Shown: positions 23,694 to 31,913, counted from the stretch's first letter. The stretch: 32,166 nt of DNA from CAMENZ01 sp041854955 (GCA_041854955.1 JBHADF010000027.1:1-32166), one strand, 5' to 3'. Program-made: numbers and translations. The notes: a model not told the origin generated them from the letters alone.

Positions 23694-25331
23694 ATGGAAA
23701 GAAAATTCTCGGATATACATTGTACCCAGTGCGGGGCACCGGCAAAATATAATATCATAAAGCATAAATATCTCTGCGAGTATTGTGACGGAAAGGTTGA
23801 GGTTGGCGAGGCCGTCGCTCAAAAGCAAGGCTTTAGAAGCCTCCAACAGGATAAAATCCAACAAGGTGCCAAGGCTTACCACCTGATGAGTGCTTCCTGC
23901 TCAGGCTGCGGCAGCACCATAGTTTTTGAGGAAGGGGAAGCCGTCCAAAATTGTGCATTTTGCGGCCGTTCCCTGGTAAGAAAGGATTACATGTCATCAC
24001 AGGAAATGCCTGAACTGGTTGTGCCCTTTCGCATTACCCAAAAGGAAGCCCTAGGCTGCTTAGAGGATTGGTGCCGTCTCAATTCTTCCAAAAGAGAAGC
24101 AAAATCTCTCAAAGCCCATATGGATGCTTTGACAGGCTGTTACCTGCCCTACGAGCTTATTCGCGGTCCCGTAAGCTCCCGTGTAGGCCGCATGGACAGC
24201 TCACGGACCTATGAATGCAGAGGCTTTGTGGATAATGTATTTGTCAACTGTTCAAACCAGCTGGACAACCTTTTGCTGGACGGTATGGAGCCCTATGAGC
24301 TGGAGGAACTCATGGAATTCGATTTTTCCTATGTGGCAGGACAAAGGGTTAAGGTAAAGGATATAGACTCCAAGGAGCTTCAGAAGCGTGTGGAAAATGA
24401 GGTTTCCGTCAGCTATTCCCCCGTTGTGGAGAAGACCCTGGAGACTAAGGCCATCGATGTAAAGACCGATTCCGAGTTTGTGGTCAGAATGCCTGTACTG
24501 CTACCGGTATATTATATTTCCGCCGGTGACACGGTGGCCGCTGTCAATGGTCAGACGGGAAAAGTCAGCGTACGAGCGGAAAAGAAATCTTATCACTATT
24601 TTCTGCCCTGGTGGCTTAAAGCTATTCTCTCCACCATTTTAATATGCGGAATCTCCTTCGGTGCCTTTCGGCTCTTCGGTTGGGAAACTTGGGACAGCCT
24701 TTATTTTTCAGGGATTCTGGCTCTGTTTTTTATGATTGTCACCCTTGCCCTGTTCAGTGATACCGTACAGAACAGCTTCCGTGTTGAGGCAATACCTAAA
24801 ATTTTTACCTCAAAGACAGGCTCCAAGGAGAGGGTTGGAAAAGAACTGGTGGATTCGAGTAACAGCATGGAAAAGGCAACTACACCGCCGGTGTTTTTCG
24901 AGACTTTAGGAGGAGTACTTCAACCCGTTAAGTTAAGGTTTACCTCCCCTTTAAGGACAGCCAAAACAATTTTTCTTTCCACCTTTGTCATGTTCCTGCC
25001 GGTAATAGTGGCGCTGTTCTTGAACGGCTTTGATTTTGCCCGCTTGGAATTAGGTGGTTCAGCGGTTTGGTTCTGCATAGCCATACCCACAATTCCAATA
25101 TACATATTGAAGTTCGCCCGAGTAGAGCTCTATGAACATCCCTGGATTTACATCATTTCCGAAAATGGGACTGAAAAGCGTTATAAGGAAAAATCCGGCA
25201 TTAAGGTTGACAAAGACCTGATAAAAACCATCTTGAAGGCCTTAATCGTGCCGCCCATAAGTCTGGGAGTATGGTTCGGTATTGCCTCCTTTGCTGCCAT
25301 GTGCTACCTGACCGCTTTCGGCTTTGATTAA
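23694..25331 (+). CDS. Membrane protein with two N-terminal zinc ribbons (TFIIB-type), function unknown
   Basis: A 545-residue protein. Two four-cysteine zinc ribbons are visible at the N-terminus: Cys10/13/28/31 and Cys69/72/87/90. A soluble domain of about 200 residues follows, then two hydrophobic segments near 313-330 and 343-360, a linker, and three or so more in the last 120 residues. It is probably cytoplasmic at the N-terminus and anchored by the rest. Annotation pipelines would likely call it a TFIIB-type zinc ribbon-containing protein; the zinc ribbon alone does not imply a transcription role. AGGAGGT lies eight bases before the ATG. It diverges from the metal-uptake operon, but a link to metals is only a guess. 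Confidence 0.8.
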   Translation: MERKFSDIHCTQCGAPAKYNIIKHKYLCEYCDGKVEVGEAVAQKQGFRSLQQDKIQQGAKAYHLMSASCSGCGSTIVFEEGEAVQNCAFCGRSLVRKDYMSSQEMPELVVPFRITQKEALGCLEDWCRLNSSKREAKSLKAHMDALTGCYLPYELIRGPVSSRVGRMDSSRTYECRGFVDNVFVNCSNQLDNLLLDGMEPYELEELMEFDFSYVAGQRVKVKDIDSKELQKRVENEVSVSYSPVVEKTLETKAIDVKTDSEFVVRMPVLLPVYYISAGDTVAAVNGQTGKVSVRAEKKSYHYFLPWWLKAILSTILICGISFGAFRLFGWETWDSLYFSGILALFFMIVTLALFSDTVQNSFRVEAIPKIFTSKTGSKERVGKELVDSSNSMEKATTPPVFFETLGGVLQPVKLRFTSPLRTAKTIFLSTFVMFLPVIVALFLNGFDFARLELGGSAVWFCIAIPTIPIYILKFARVELYEHPWIYIISENGTEKRYKEKSGIKVDKDLIKTILKALIVPPISLGVWFGIASFAAMCYLTAFGFD

Positions 25332-25379
25332 TTTGTGGTGATAGAGTTTTTATATATGAAAGTATAGTTTTACAAAATT

Positions 25380-25421
25380 AAAAGCAAAAAGGGAGATTTT
25401 TAGTGTCTCCCTTTTGCTTTT
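25380..25421. terminator. Bidirectional intrinsic terminator
   Basis: GGGAGA (25391-25396) pairs with TCTCCC (25406-25411). The stem extends through AAAAGC.../...GCTTTT with one bulged A. It lies between two convergent genes and has a T tract on each side. Confidence 0.88.
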
Positions 25422-25431
25422 ATCTATACAT

Positions 25432-25968
25432 TTATCTGCTTAGCTTGTACGTCTTCACATGCTTCCTTATATCCGCGCCGGCTTCAAGGTAGCGGAGGAA
25501 TATCTCGGCACAGGCTCTGCTATCGCTGGCCGCCTGATGGTGGTCAAGGCTGATGCCGTAGTAATCGCAAAGCACATTGAGCTTGTGGCTCATTCCAGGC
25601 AGGATACGCTTTCCCATCTGAACCGTACACATATAAAGTGCATTGGATTTCCATTGGATTCCGTAATCTGCCAAGCATTTCTTTAAAACCCCCATATCAA
25701 AAACCGCATTGTGAGCCACCAGCATGCCCGCTGACATCAAAGGTTCTATCCGTTCCCAAAGCTCCCCGAAGGTGGGCGAATTCCAGACGGTTTCTTCGCT
25801 GATGCCCGTCAGCTGCACATTGAAATAATCAAAGGGCTGCTCCGGATTTACCAGGGAATAAAATTCATCCACGATGGTGCCGTCCTCTATAACGGTGATT
25901 CCTATGGCACTCATTCTGTTGTTTTGACGATTGGGCGTTTCCACATCAAACACCACAAATCTCGACAT
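25432..25968 (-). CDS. DnaQ-like 3'-5' exonuclease (DEDDh family)
   Basis: A 178-residue single-domain nuclease with all five catalytic residues: Asp8 and Glu10 (FDVET), Asp91 (AHNAVFD), His144 and Asp149 (HQAASDS). The His-x4-Asp spacing marks the DEDDh subgroup. These enzymes use two metal ions to remove nucleotides from 3' ends of DNA or RNA. A free-standing protein of this size could act in repair, proofreading in trans or RNA trimming. AGGAGG lies about eight bases before the ATG. The leader contains an unusual threefold repeat (26007-26061) that suggests regulated expression. Confidence 0.92.
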   Translation of the reverse strand: MSRFVVFDVETPNRQNNRMSAIGITVIEDGTIVDEFYSLVNPEQPFDYFNVQLTGISEETVWNSPTFGELWERIEPLMSAGMLVAHNAVFDMGVLKKCLADYGIQWKSNALYMCTVQMGKRILPGMSHKLNVLCDYYGISLDHHQAASDSRACAEIFLRYLEAGADIRKHVKTYKLSR

Positions 25969-26006
25969 AGGCTGTCCTCCTAAAATAAGTTTGTTTTTTG
26001 TAGAGC

Positions 26007-26061
26007 ATTTTCAAAGTGCCATTTTGGCACTTTGGGATGTTCTCTTTGGCACTTTGAAAAT
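26007..26061. repeat. Three copies of a 10-base half-site forming alternative inverted repeats in the exonuclease leader
   Basis: CAAAGTGCCA at 26012-26021 is followed after TTT by its complement TGGCACTTTG at 26025-26034, giving a perfect 10-3-10 palindrome. A second TGGCACTTTG sits at 26047-26056, exactly 22 bases on. The outer pair extends to 15 perfect bases each (26007-26021 with 26047-26061). The element lies about 40 bases before the exonuclease start and could be a two-site operator, or an RNA with two mutually exclusive hairpins. Confidence 0.8.
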
Positions 26062-26206
26062 CATAATCAATAGTATTTTTCATGTCTCATGACTACATCC
26101 AAAACTATTAAAATGCTATTATACGCTAAAACTATCCTAAAATCAATCTCTATCCCCCTGTCTTCAGGCCTCCCTCAGCCCTATTATGCTGCATTTTCAC
26201 ACAAAA

Positions 26207-26229
26207 GGCCGACCCTTTTCCGGCCGGCC
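26207..26229 (-). terminator. Intrinsic terminator after the ABC-2 permease gene
   Basis: Seven-base arms GGCCGAC (26207-26213) and GCCGGCC (26223-26229) form a G+C-rich stem with one G-U pair. On the minus strand it is followed by TTTTGTGTG. The rest of the 25969-26244 gap holds only the repeat at 26007-26061 and no coding sequence I can support. Confidence 0.7.
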
Positions 26230-26244
26230 GCTTTCCTATATCTC

Positions 26245-27165
26245 CTATTTTTTCTTGTATGTTTTCGTGAAAAGCATCACCTGAATTATTACACAAATGA
26301 GGATTCCTGCCGCCACATACATGATCATCTGACCAATTCCCAGGCTGTGGCCGAAAATTCTCGCCTCAAAGGAAAATATATCTCTCAGAGTTTCCACAAA
26401 GATTCCCTTATCCACTCCGCCGATGGATTCGTTGACCGCATTCAAGGTTCCGTTCAGTAAAACGTTTCTGAGCAGTATGGTGGCATGGCTGCCGGGGAAA
26501 AGGTTGCATACCGTCTGTACAGATTCGGAAAACTGGGAAATGGGAATATATGCACCAATTACAAAGCCTGCAGCTGCGGAAATTATGCCGAAAAAGGCTC
26601 CGCTGGCCTGAGAGGATTTAAAGAGCAGCGCTACTATCATAAACAGAGCCGTGGCTGATATGGACCCCAGGGCCACCAACATGTAAGCGGCGAATATATC
26701 TGCTGCGCCCATGTATATGTTTCCGTTTAAGCTCAAGATTAAGAGCCCTGCCGTCAGGATAATTCCCGTCATTATGACAGAGGAAATGACTGCCGACACA
26801 AAATACGAAATTATAACCTTCCACCTCTTTATTGGCGTTGCCAATACATCGTAATCCACCTTGTTTTCCCGGTCTCTTACTACGGTAGTCAGGCAGTTAT
26901 AGGGCACTGTAATCATGGCGGAGCCTAAGACACCCACCAGGAGTGTAATATTGGCGTACATCTTTATATCCCCTTCGTCGATGAGGCTCTTTAAGCCTTC
27001 CATTCTGTCTATGGATGAATATATGGCATCTACAAAGGTTCCCTTGAGAAAGAGCAGATATAAAATCAACACTATGATTGATGCCAATAATGAAAATCCC
27101 ATGGATTGCTTGTCTTTAAAAAATATGAGTAAATTTCTCTTCGTTAATCCTAAAAAGCTTTTCAT
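26245..27165 (-). CDS. ABC-2 type transporter permease
   Basis: A 306-residue membrane protein with one hydrophobic segment after a basic start (TKRNLLIFFKDKQS), a large polar loop, and a cluster of five hydrophobic segments. TVVRDRENKVDYDVLATPI (residues 110-128) is the amphipathic stretch typical of ABC-2 exporter permeases. It pairs with the ATPase encoded immediately upstream; the stop and start codons share one base (TAATG). The substrate may be a lipid, peptide or drug. The LytTR and DUF3021 genes just upstream fit the pattern of peptide- or bacteriocin-related exporters, but that is inference. Confidence 0.88.
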   Translation of the reverse strand: MKSFLGLTKRNLLIFFKDKQSMGFSLLASIIVLILYLLFLKGTFVDAIYSSIDRMEGLKSLIDEGDIKMYANITLLVGVLGSAMITVPYNCLTTVVRDRENKVDYDVLATPIKRWKVIISYFVSAVISSVIMTGIILTAGLLILSLNGNIYMGAADIFAAYMLVALGSISATALFMIVALLFKSSQASGAFFGIISAAAGFVIGAYIPISQFSESVQTVCNLFPGSHATILLRNVLLNGTLNAVNESIGGVDKGIFVETLRDIFSFEARIFGHSLGIGQMIMYVAAGILICVIIQVMLFTKTYKKK

Positions 27166-28082
27166 TATAAGTCACCTAACTTTCTTCCCGTAAGATTCAG
27201 GAACACATCATCCATGCTCCCCTTTAACACCTCATAATCCCTTATTTCATCCCTGTGTTCATAGAGGAATTTTGTAATATCAAAGTCTCTGTCCTTGATT
27301 TTTATAATATAGTGGTCCGCCTCATAGGCGTATTCCAAGCTGTTATCCTCGAGCATGCTCCTGTTTTCCTCATTATCCGCTGCGTACCATACAAGCTTTG
27401 CATTGGTATATTTGTTTTTAAGCCCTGCCGGAGTATCGGAGGCTACGATTTTACCCTTATCCAGTATGACCACCGAGTCTGCGTCGGCCACCTCCTCCAT
27501 ATAATGGGTTGTGAGGAAGATGGTCATCTTATTCTCTTTCCTGAGAAAATCTATGTAGTCCCACACCAGCTTTCGGGACATGGGGTCCAGGCCTGTGGTA
27601 GGTTCATCCAGAAAGAGAATCTTGGGATTGTGGAGCAAGGCTCTGATTATATCCACCCGCCTTCTTTGACCGCCCGATAAGGTTTCGTATTTTCGGTTTA
27701 AAATTTCTGATAGCTCGAACTTGTCCATGAAGGGTTCAAGTCTTTCCTGAATTTCCTTTTTCGTGAGGCCGTAATATGCCCCTCTCGTAAAAAGATTTTC
27801 CTTTACAGTCAGCTTGCCGTCCAAGACAGAATTTTGGAATACTATACCTATAGAATTTCTGATTTCATCGTCCTCCATGCCCAGCTTGTGTCCAAGTATT
27901 TCAACATCCCCGTCATTCTTTTCCAGAATGGTGCAGAGCATGTTTATGGAGGTAGATTTGCCCGCGCCGTTTTCCCCTAAAAATGCGAAGAAGGCTCCTT
28001 CCTCTACTTCGAAGGAAATATGATCCACCGCCAAATGCTCTCTATATTTTTTAGTCAGATTTCTAACCCTGATTGCTTTCAT
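27165..28082 (-). CDS. ABC transporter ATP-binding protein (drug/lipid exporter type)
   Basis: A 305-residue ATPase with Walker A GENGAGKST at 36-44, Q-loop Gln83 in FQNS, signature LSGGQRR at 135-141, Walker B ILFLDEP at 155-161 and switch His in TTHYMEE. A C-terminal extension of about 80 residues is typical of the DrrA-like exporter ATPases. I start it at the ATG at 28082, with AAAGGAG eight bases upstream. The frame is open another 35 codons but would run into the preceding terminator. A TGTTATGAT extended -10 motif near 28108-28116 is a possible promoter element. Confidence 0.9.
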   Translation of the reverse strand: MKAIRVRNLTKKYREHLAVDHISFEVEEGAFFAFLGENGAGKSTSINMLCTILEKNDGDVEILGHKLGMEDDEIRNSIGIVFQNSVLDGKLTVKENLFTRGAYYGLTKKEIQERLEPFMDKFELSEILNRKYETLSGGQRRRVDIIRALLHNPKILFLDEPTTGLDPMSRKLVWDYIDFLRKENKMTIFLTTHYMEEVADADSVVILDKGKIVASDTPAGLKNKYTNAKLVWYAADNEENRSMLEDNSLEYAYEADHYIIKIKDRDFDITKFLYEHRDEIRDYEVLKGSMDDVFLNLTGRKLGDL

Positions 28083-28139
28083 GTGTTTGCTCCTTTTCTT
28101 TGCTTGTGTAATGGCATCATAACAGATGTTTTCCAATAA

Positions 28140-28192
28140 AAAAAGTGCTCCTCGACCAACATGCAAAAACATGGCACCAAGTTGCACTTTTT
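28140..28192 (-). terminator. Intrinsic terminator between DUF3021 and the ABC exporter operon
   Basis: On the minus strand AAAAAGTGC (28184-28192) pairs with GCACTTTTT (28140-28148) across a long partly folded loop, and T residues continue beyond. It ends the proC-to-DUF3021 gene chain, so the ABC genes probably have their own promoter or depend on read-through. Confidence 0.7.
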
Positions 28193-28240
28193 ATTTAAAA
28201 TCAGCAAAATCCGGTATTTTATTATTGTAATAACCCTCTG

Positions 28241-28678
28241 CTATTCCTCGTCCCGAATGGCTTTTATTGCCTCGTTTATCTTATTCTCGTCCGCCTTTCC
28301 TATCCAGAAAGTGGCAGCCCACACGAAGGCATATATCAAAACATACATAATAAAAATTATCATATATTCTTTTATGTTTTCATACCAGTTAAAAAGCAGT
28401 CCGCAAAGGCTTACCACCACCAGTACGGAAAGGAAGTGCAGGACTATTCTCATTTTCATCGTTCCGCTGTTCAAGTTTTCCATATTTTCTATGAAAAGAG
28501 TTGGTAAGGAGCAGAGAAAACCGGCTAAAATTATGGAAAGTGGCATGTACCAGGGCCACAGGGTGCTGCTGTTTTCCGGTGCTGTAAGGAAGCTTGCGAG
28601 GGCTTGGAGCCCCAAACCCAACAGAATGGCTGTGGAAATCATCAGTGTCTGGGTAAAAATCATTTTCATCTTGTTCAT
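28241..28678 (-). CDS. DUF3021 family membrane protein
   Basis: A 145-residue protein with four hydrophobic segments of similar length, a short polar start (MNKMKMIF) and a charged C-terminal tail. The layout, length and position directly after a LytTR regulator fit DUF3021, whose genes commonly follow LytTR genes in Bacillota. Such membrane partners are thought to restrain the regulator, though this is not shown for this family member. No base separates it from the LytTR stop codon. Confidence 0.82.
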   Translation of the reverse strand: MNKMKMIFTQTLMISTAILLGLGLQALASFLTAPENSSTLWPWYMPLSIILAGFLCSLPTLFIENMENLNSGTMKMRIVLHFLSVLVVVSLCGLLFNWYENIKEYMIIFIMYVLIYAFVWAATFWIGKADENKINEAIKAIRDEE

Positions 28679-29113
28679 TTATATCCCCAACCTTTCTTTC
28701 AAATCTTTTACATAGCTTCTGGCAATGATAATCTCCTCACCGTTGAGTAGTCGCGCCTTCATCCTGCCGTTGATTTCCGCCTTTACTGCATTGATTTTTC
28801 TGATGTTCATAATCATGGCCTTGGAGCAGCGAAGGAAATTGTTGTTTAGCAGCCGCTCCAGCTCGTATAGGCGGTACTTGGTCTCATAACAATTTTCCTT
28901 GGTATATACGTAGTTCCGCTTATCTACCGACTCCACATAGTAAATCCTGTCCGTCCGACACATTAGGGTCTCACCCTGATTTACCACAGGAATCACACGA
29001 CAATTATTGCCCAGTATATCGATGGCGCTCTGCAAATCATCTGTAATTTCCACTGCACTTATAACGGCCTTTTCTTCCTCATAGGAGCTGACGCTTTTAA
29101 TTTCTACTTTCAC
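28679..29113 (-). CDS. LytTR-family DNA-binding regulator
   Basis: A 144-residue protein. The C-terminal 100 residues form a LytTR domain: RIYYVESVDKRNYVYT, then the YRLYELERLL and FLRCSKAMIMNIRKINAV segments that mark the family. There is no receiver domain, so it is not a classical response regulator. The N-terminal 45 residues may serve dimerisation or contact DUF3021. Its start lies 17 bases inside the end of the aldo/keto reductase gene, which points to coupled translation. Likely targets are its own operon and the ABC exporter downstream; I found no convincing LytTR direct repeats. Confidence 0.88.
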   Translation of the reverse strand: MKVEIKSVSSYEEEKAVISAVEITDDLQSAIDILGNNCRVIPVVNQGETLMCRTDRIYYVESVDKRNYVYTKENCYETKYRLYELERLLNNNFLRCSKAMIMNIRKINAVKAEINGRMKARLLNGEEIIIARSYVKDLKERLGI

Positions 29114-30347
29114 TTGGCGGTTCCTTTTTGCTTCTTTTCCGCACCATAAACTTCCGACTGATTTCGATGGCTGCCTTCATATACAAGGGTCTTAGGGCAC
29201 GGTCAGCCTTTGTCAGAAGTTCTATGATGGGAATGTTCTGTGGGCAGACCTTTTCGCACTTGCCGCATTTTACACACTGGGTGGCAAAGCCGGGCTTGCT
29301 GCCAAGGCCTACAGTCATGAAGAATTCCTTCAGTCCGGCAAACTTGTTTTCCGTGTGCATCACATTCCAGCTGTTGAAAATCCCCGGAATATCTACTCCC
29401 GCCAGGCAAGGCATGCAATAGCGACAGGCGGTGCAGTCAACTTTCATTTTCTCGTTTATAGCCCTGCAAAGCTTGGCTATGAAGGCAAAATCTTCATCTG
29501 TAAAATCACCGACTTCAACGCTGTCTGCCACATCCGTGTTTTCCGAAATCATTTCTTGGCTGTTCATGCCGGACAAGACACAGGTGACCTCCGGCTGATT
29601 CCATAGCCACCTTAAGGACCATTCTGCAGGTGTCCGGTGGCGAGGATTTTCTTTGATTAGGTGCTTTGCTCCCTCGGGCAAAAGGTTTACCAGCTTTCCA
29701 CCCCTGAGAGGCTCCATGATGATGACGGGAATTCCCTTTTCGGCGGCAGCTTTAAGGCCGGCCTTCCCTGCCTGATGATTTTCATCATAATAATTGTATT
29801 GAATCATGGTGAAATCCCAGTCATAGGCGTTGAGGATTTTTTCAAACATTTCATAGGAACCGTGGAAGGAAAATCCGATATTCTTAATGGCTCCTGAGGC
29901 TTTCTTGGCTTTTACCCATTCCCTGAAGCCCAGATTTTCCAGGTTCTCGAACTGGACGATATCGCTCATCATGTGCATGAGATAGTAGTCGATATAGTCG
30001 GTTTTCAGTCGGCGAAGCTCCTCGTCGAAATACTTTTCGAATTGCTCCTTTTTTCGCAAAAGATATTGGGGCAGCTTGGTGGCGATATTGACCTTTTCCC
30101 GGATTCCCAAGGCCTCAAGGGCATTGCCCATAGCCGCCTCGGAGCCGGGATAAATGTACGCCGTGTCAAAGTAGTTCACGCCCTTTTCATAGGCAAGGCC
30201 TATTTGGCAGTTAACCTCCTCCTGGTCTATTTTATTCATTTTTTTTGGAAAACGCATGCACCCGAAGCCAAGTATGCTTAAGGGGTTTCCGTTGCGGTCA
30301 TTTCTGTATTTCATTTTTGCTGTTTTAAGTGAGCTAACACTATTCAT
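29097..30347 (-). CDS. Aldo/keto reductase with C-terminal ferredoxin-type domain
   Basis: A 416-residue fusion. Residues about 13-290 are an aldo/keto reductase barrel with the catalytic tetrad Asp61, Tyr66, Lys91 and His125. The rest carries two iron-sulphur motifs: Cys305/308/311/314, and Cys358/361/364/368 followed by Pro. These suggest two [4Fe-4S] clusters passing electrons to a bound nucleotide or substrate. The fusion is common in anaerobes; substrates are largely unknown. The ATG at 30347 overlaps the upstream gene by eight bases but has no ribosome binding site. The ATG at 30314 (MKYRND) fits family N-termini better and is a real alternative. It overlaps the LytTR gene by 17 bases. 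Confidence 0.9.
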   Translation of the reverse strand: MNSVSSLKTAKMKYRNDRNGNPLSILGFGCMRFPKKMNKIDQEEVNCQIGLAYEKGVNYFDTAYIYPGSEAAMGNALEALGIREKVNIATKLPQYLLRKKEQFEKYFDEELRRLKTDYIDYYLMHMMSDIVQFENLENLGFREWVKAKKASGAIKNIGFSFHGSYEMFEKILNAYDWDFTMIQYNYYDENHQAGKAGLKAAAEKGIPVIIMEPLRGGKLVNLLPEGAKHLIKENPRHRTPAEWSLRWLWNQPEVTCVLSGMNSQEMISENTDVADSVEVGDFTDEDFAFIAKLCRAINEKMKVDCTACRYCMPCLAGVDIPGIFNSWNVMHTENKFAGLKEFFMTVGLGSKPGFATQCVKCGKCEKVCPQNIPIIELLTKADRALRPLYMKAAIEISRKFMVRKRSKKEPPSESRN

Positions 30348-31020
30348 TTTCTATTATTGAGCCAATGTCCGTCAGCGGATACTGGGCAAAATATTTAAGT
30401 CCAACCTTTTTCTTCCGGAGGAAATCACATATAGCCCCGTAGGCAGGGTGGGCGGACAAGTCGCCGTTAAAGATAAGCTTGCCATCCACAAGTCCGGAGC
30501 AGCCGCCTATGAAGCCGGTGTCAAATCCGGGTAACTCTATATGCCCCGGGCTAACCTCCAACACATCCAGCCCTGCCTGTCTTGCCTTAATGACGATGCC
30601 TCTGTCGTAGGTGATAATGGAATCCTCATCAACTATGCAGATGCTGCACTTGCTGTAGCCCTGAGGGACATCTATCAGCTTCAAACCAAGGCTCTTAGTC
30701 CTTTCCAAAAGCTGAGAATCCGTATATTTTAGATTATGTAAAAAATATTTTCCCGTGGAGGCCGCATTGTACCGGATGTCACCGGGATAGAGGGAAGTGA
30801 GAGTTTCCGGGTTTCCCTTAAAGATGCAGCCCGGCTTCAGCCAAGTAAAGACCAGGTCGGGATGACAGTTAATAGGTTCTGCCACCTGAGCAATCGGCCC
30901 GAAAAGTTCTATGTTGTAGCCCTGATCTTTAAGGTATTTTATGAGCTGGGGTGCAGAGTTTTTTGATAGGGTTAGGGTTTTCATTTTTGTTTTAAACCCA
31001 GGTATTGTATTTTCTCCCAT
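30340..31020 (-). CDS. Probable GME-fold protein (DUF6873-like)
   Basis: A 226-residue soluble protein. NCHPDLVF (His53, Asp55), GYSKCSICIV near 121-130 and GFIGGCSG with Cys174 recall the guanidino-group-modifying-enzyme (pentein) fold. That fold uses Asp, His and Cys, and I believe the closest family is DUF6873. No reaction can be assigned. The position directly after proC (two bases between stop and start) suggests a role near arginine, ornithine or proline metabolism; this is inference from context. GGAG lies five bases before the ATG. Confidence 0.65.
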   Translation of the reverse strand: MGENTIPGFKTKMKTLTLSKNSAPQLIKYLKDQGYNIELFGPIAQVAEPINCHPDLVFTWLKPGCIFKGNPETLTSLYPGDIRYNAASTGKYFLHNLKYTDSQLLERTKSLGLKLIDVPQGYSKCSICIVDEDSIITYDRGIVIKARQAGLDVLEVSPGHIELPGFDTGFIGGCSGLVDGKLIFNGDLSAHPAYGAICDFLRKKKVGLKYFAQYPLTDIGSIIENE

Positions 31021-31022
31021 AC

Positions 31023-31799
31023 CTACTCCATTATGGCCTCTACCGATTTGATACAGGCATTTCTAAATCCATTTTCTTCCAGAGCGACTACACCCTTTAT
31101 GGTGGTGCCTCCCGGTGAGCAAATTTGATCCTTTAATACTGCCGGATGGAGCTTTGTCTCCAGCTGTAGCTGAGCCGCACCCTTTACCGTTGCTGATACC
31201 AGCATGTATGCCTGCTCTCTGGGGATTCCGTACTTTACTGCCGCATCTGCGTAGGCCTCCATCATCAAATTCACGAAAGCCGGGCCACAGCCGGAGATGA
31301 CAGTCCCTATTTTCATCAGATGAGAAGGCATATTTACTACTATTCCGATGGCCTCAAATAACGCGATTATTTCTTTCCTTGATTCCGGCGCCAAGGTGTT
31401 TTGTTCTTCCAACAGGAAAACGCCTTCACCTACCATGGCAGGAGTGTTAGGCATGACATACTGAATATGAGCCTCGTTCCCAAGCAGATTTCTGTACTTT
31501 TCATAGTCCCAACCTGCTGCCACAGAAAGGATTTCTAAACCACTTGGCAAAGCACCAATTTCCTCAAATACGGATTCCACTTGGTAGGGCTTGCAAGCCA
31601 CTACTATAGTTTCAACGCTTTCCACCAGCTCTCTAAGGCTGTCAACAGGCTGAAAACCAATCAATTCGGCATTGTTCTTCAGTTTTTGGACATTTGGAGC
31701 ATAGGCATAGATATTTTCTTTATCGCAAGCCTTGCTGTTTATAAAGCCTGCGGCTAAGGCCTTGGCCATATTCCCCATTCCGATAAATCCCAGTTTCAT
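31023..31799 (-). CDS. proC: Pyrroline-5-carboxylate reductase
   Basis: A 258-residue enzyme that reduces 1-pyrroline-5-carboxylate to proline with NAD(P)H, the last step of proline synthesis. The Rossmann motif GFIGMGNM is at residues 4-11, and MPNTP at 116-120, SGCGPAF at 169-175 and CSPGGTT at 227-233 are the family signatures. Length is normal and the motifs are intact. GAGGA lies six bases before the ATG. It is the first gene of a chain of five tightly spaced or overlapping genes ending with DUF3021. Its leader (31800-31910) contains two hairpins and may be regulated. Confidence 0.95.
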   Translation of the reverse strand: MKLGFIGMGNMAKALAAGFINSKACDKENIYAYAPNVQKLKNNAELIGFQPVDSLRELVESVETIVVACKPYQVESVFEEIGALPSGLEILSVAAGWDYEKYRNLLGNEAHIQYVMPNTPAMVGEGVFLLEEQNTLAPESRKEIIALFEAIGIVVNMPSHLMKIGTVISGCGPAFVNLMMEAYADAAVKYGIPREQAYMLVSATVKGAAQLQLETKLHPAVLKDQICSPGGTTIKGVVALEENGFRNACIKSVEAIME

Positions 31800-31823
31800 T
31801 TGTTTTCCTCTACATTATACTTG

Positions 31824-31903
31824 AAGAGCGGCACTAAGCATAGCAACATGCTTTTCCGATTTTGGCTCTTAGCATGGTGGTGAAGTATTCTTTTTTCACT
31901 ACC
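31824..31903 (-). promoter_or_regulatory. Structured leader upstream of proC (two hairpins)
   Basis: On the minus strand a first hairpin pairs 31876-31884 with 31895-31903 (nine-base arms, one mismatch). A second stem, AAGAGC/GCTCTT (31824-31829 with 31865-31870), encloses AAGCAT/ATGCTT (31836-31841 with 31848-31853). A TATAAT lies between the second hairpin and the proC ribosome binding site. No T-box or known riboswitch consensus was recognised. Confidence 0.45.
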
Positions 31904-31913
31904 TTGCAACACC

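Noticed and set aside
23577..23882. Minus-strand open frame of 101 codons covering the promoter region
   Set aside because: It overlaps the divergent promoters and the start of the zinc-ribbon gene on the other strand, and has no ribosome binding site.
26025..26056. TTTGGCAC copies as sigma-54 (-24/-12) promoters
   Set aside because: TGGCAC is present, but no TTGC element lies at the required spacing, and the symmetry of the repeat explains the sequence better.
31876..31903. T-box leader before proC
   Set aside because: The conserved GGGTGG-ACCGCG antiterminator core and a following terminator are absent.
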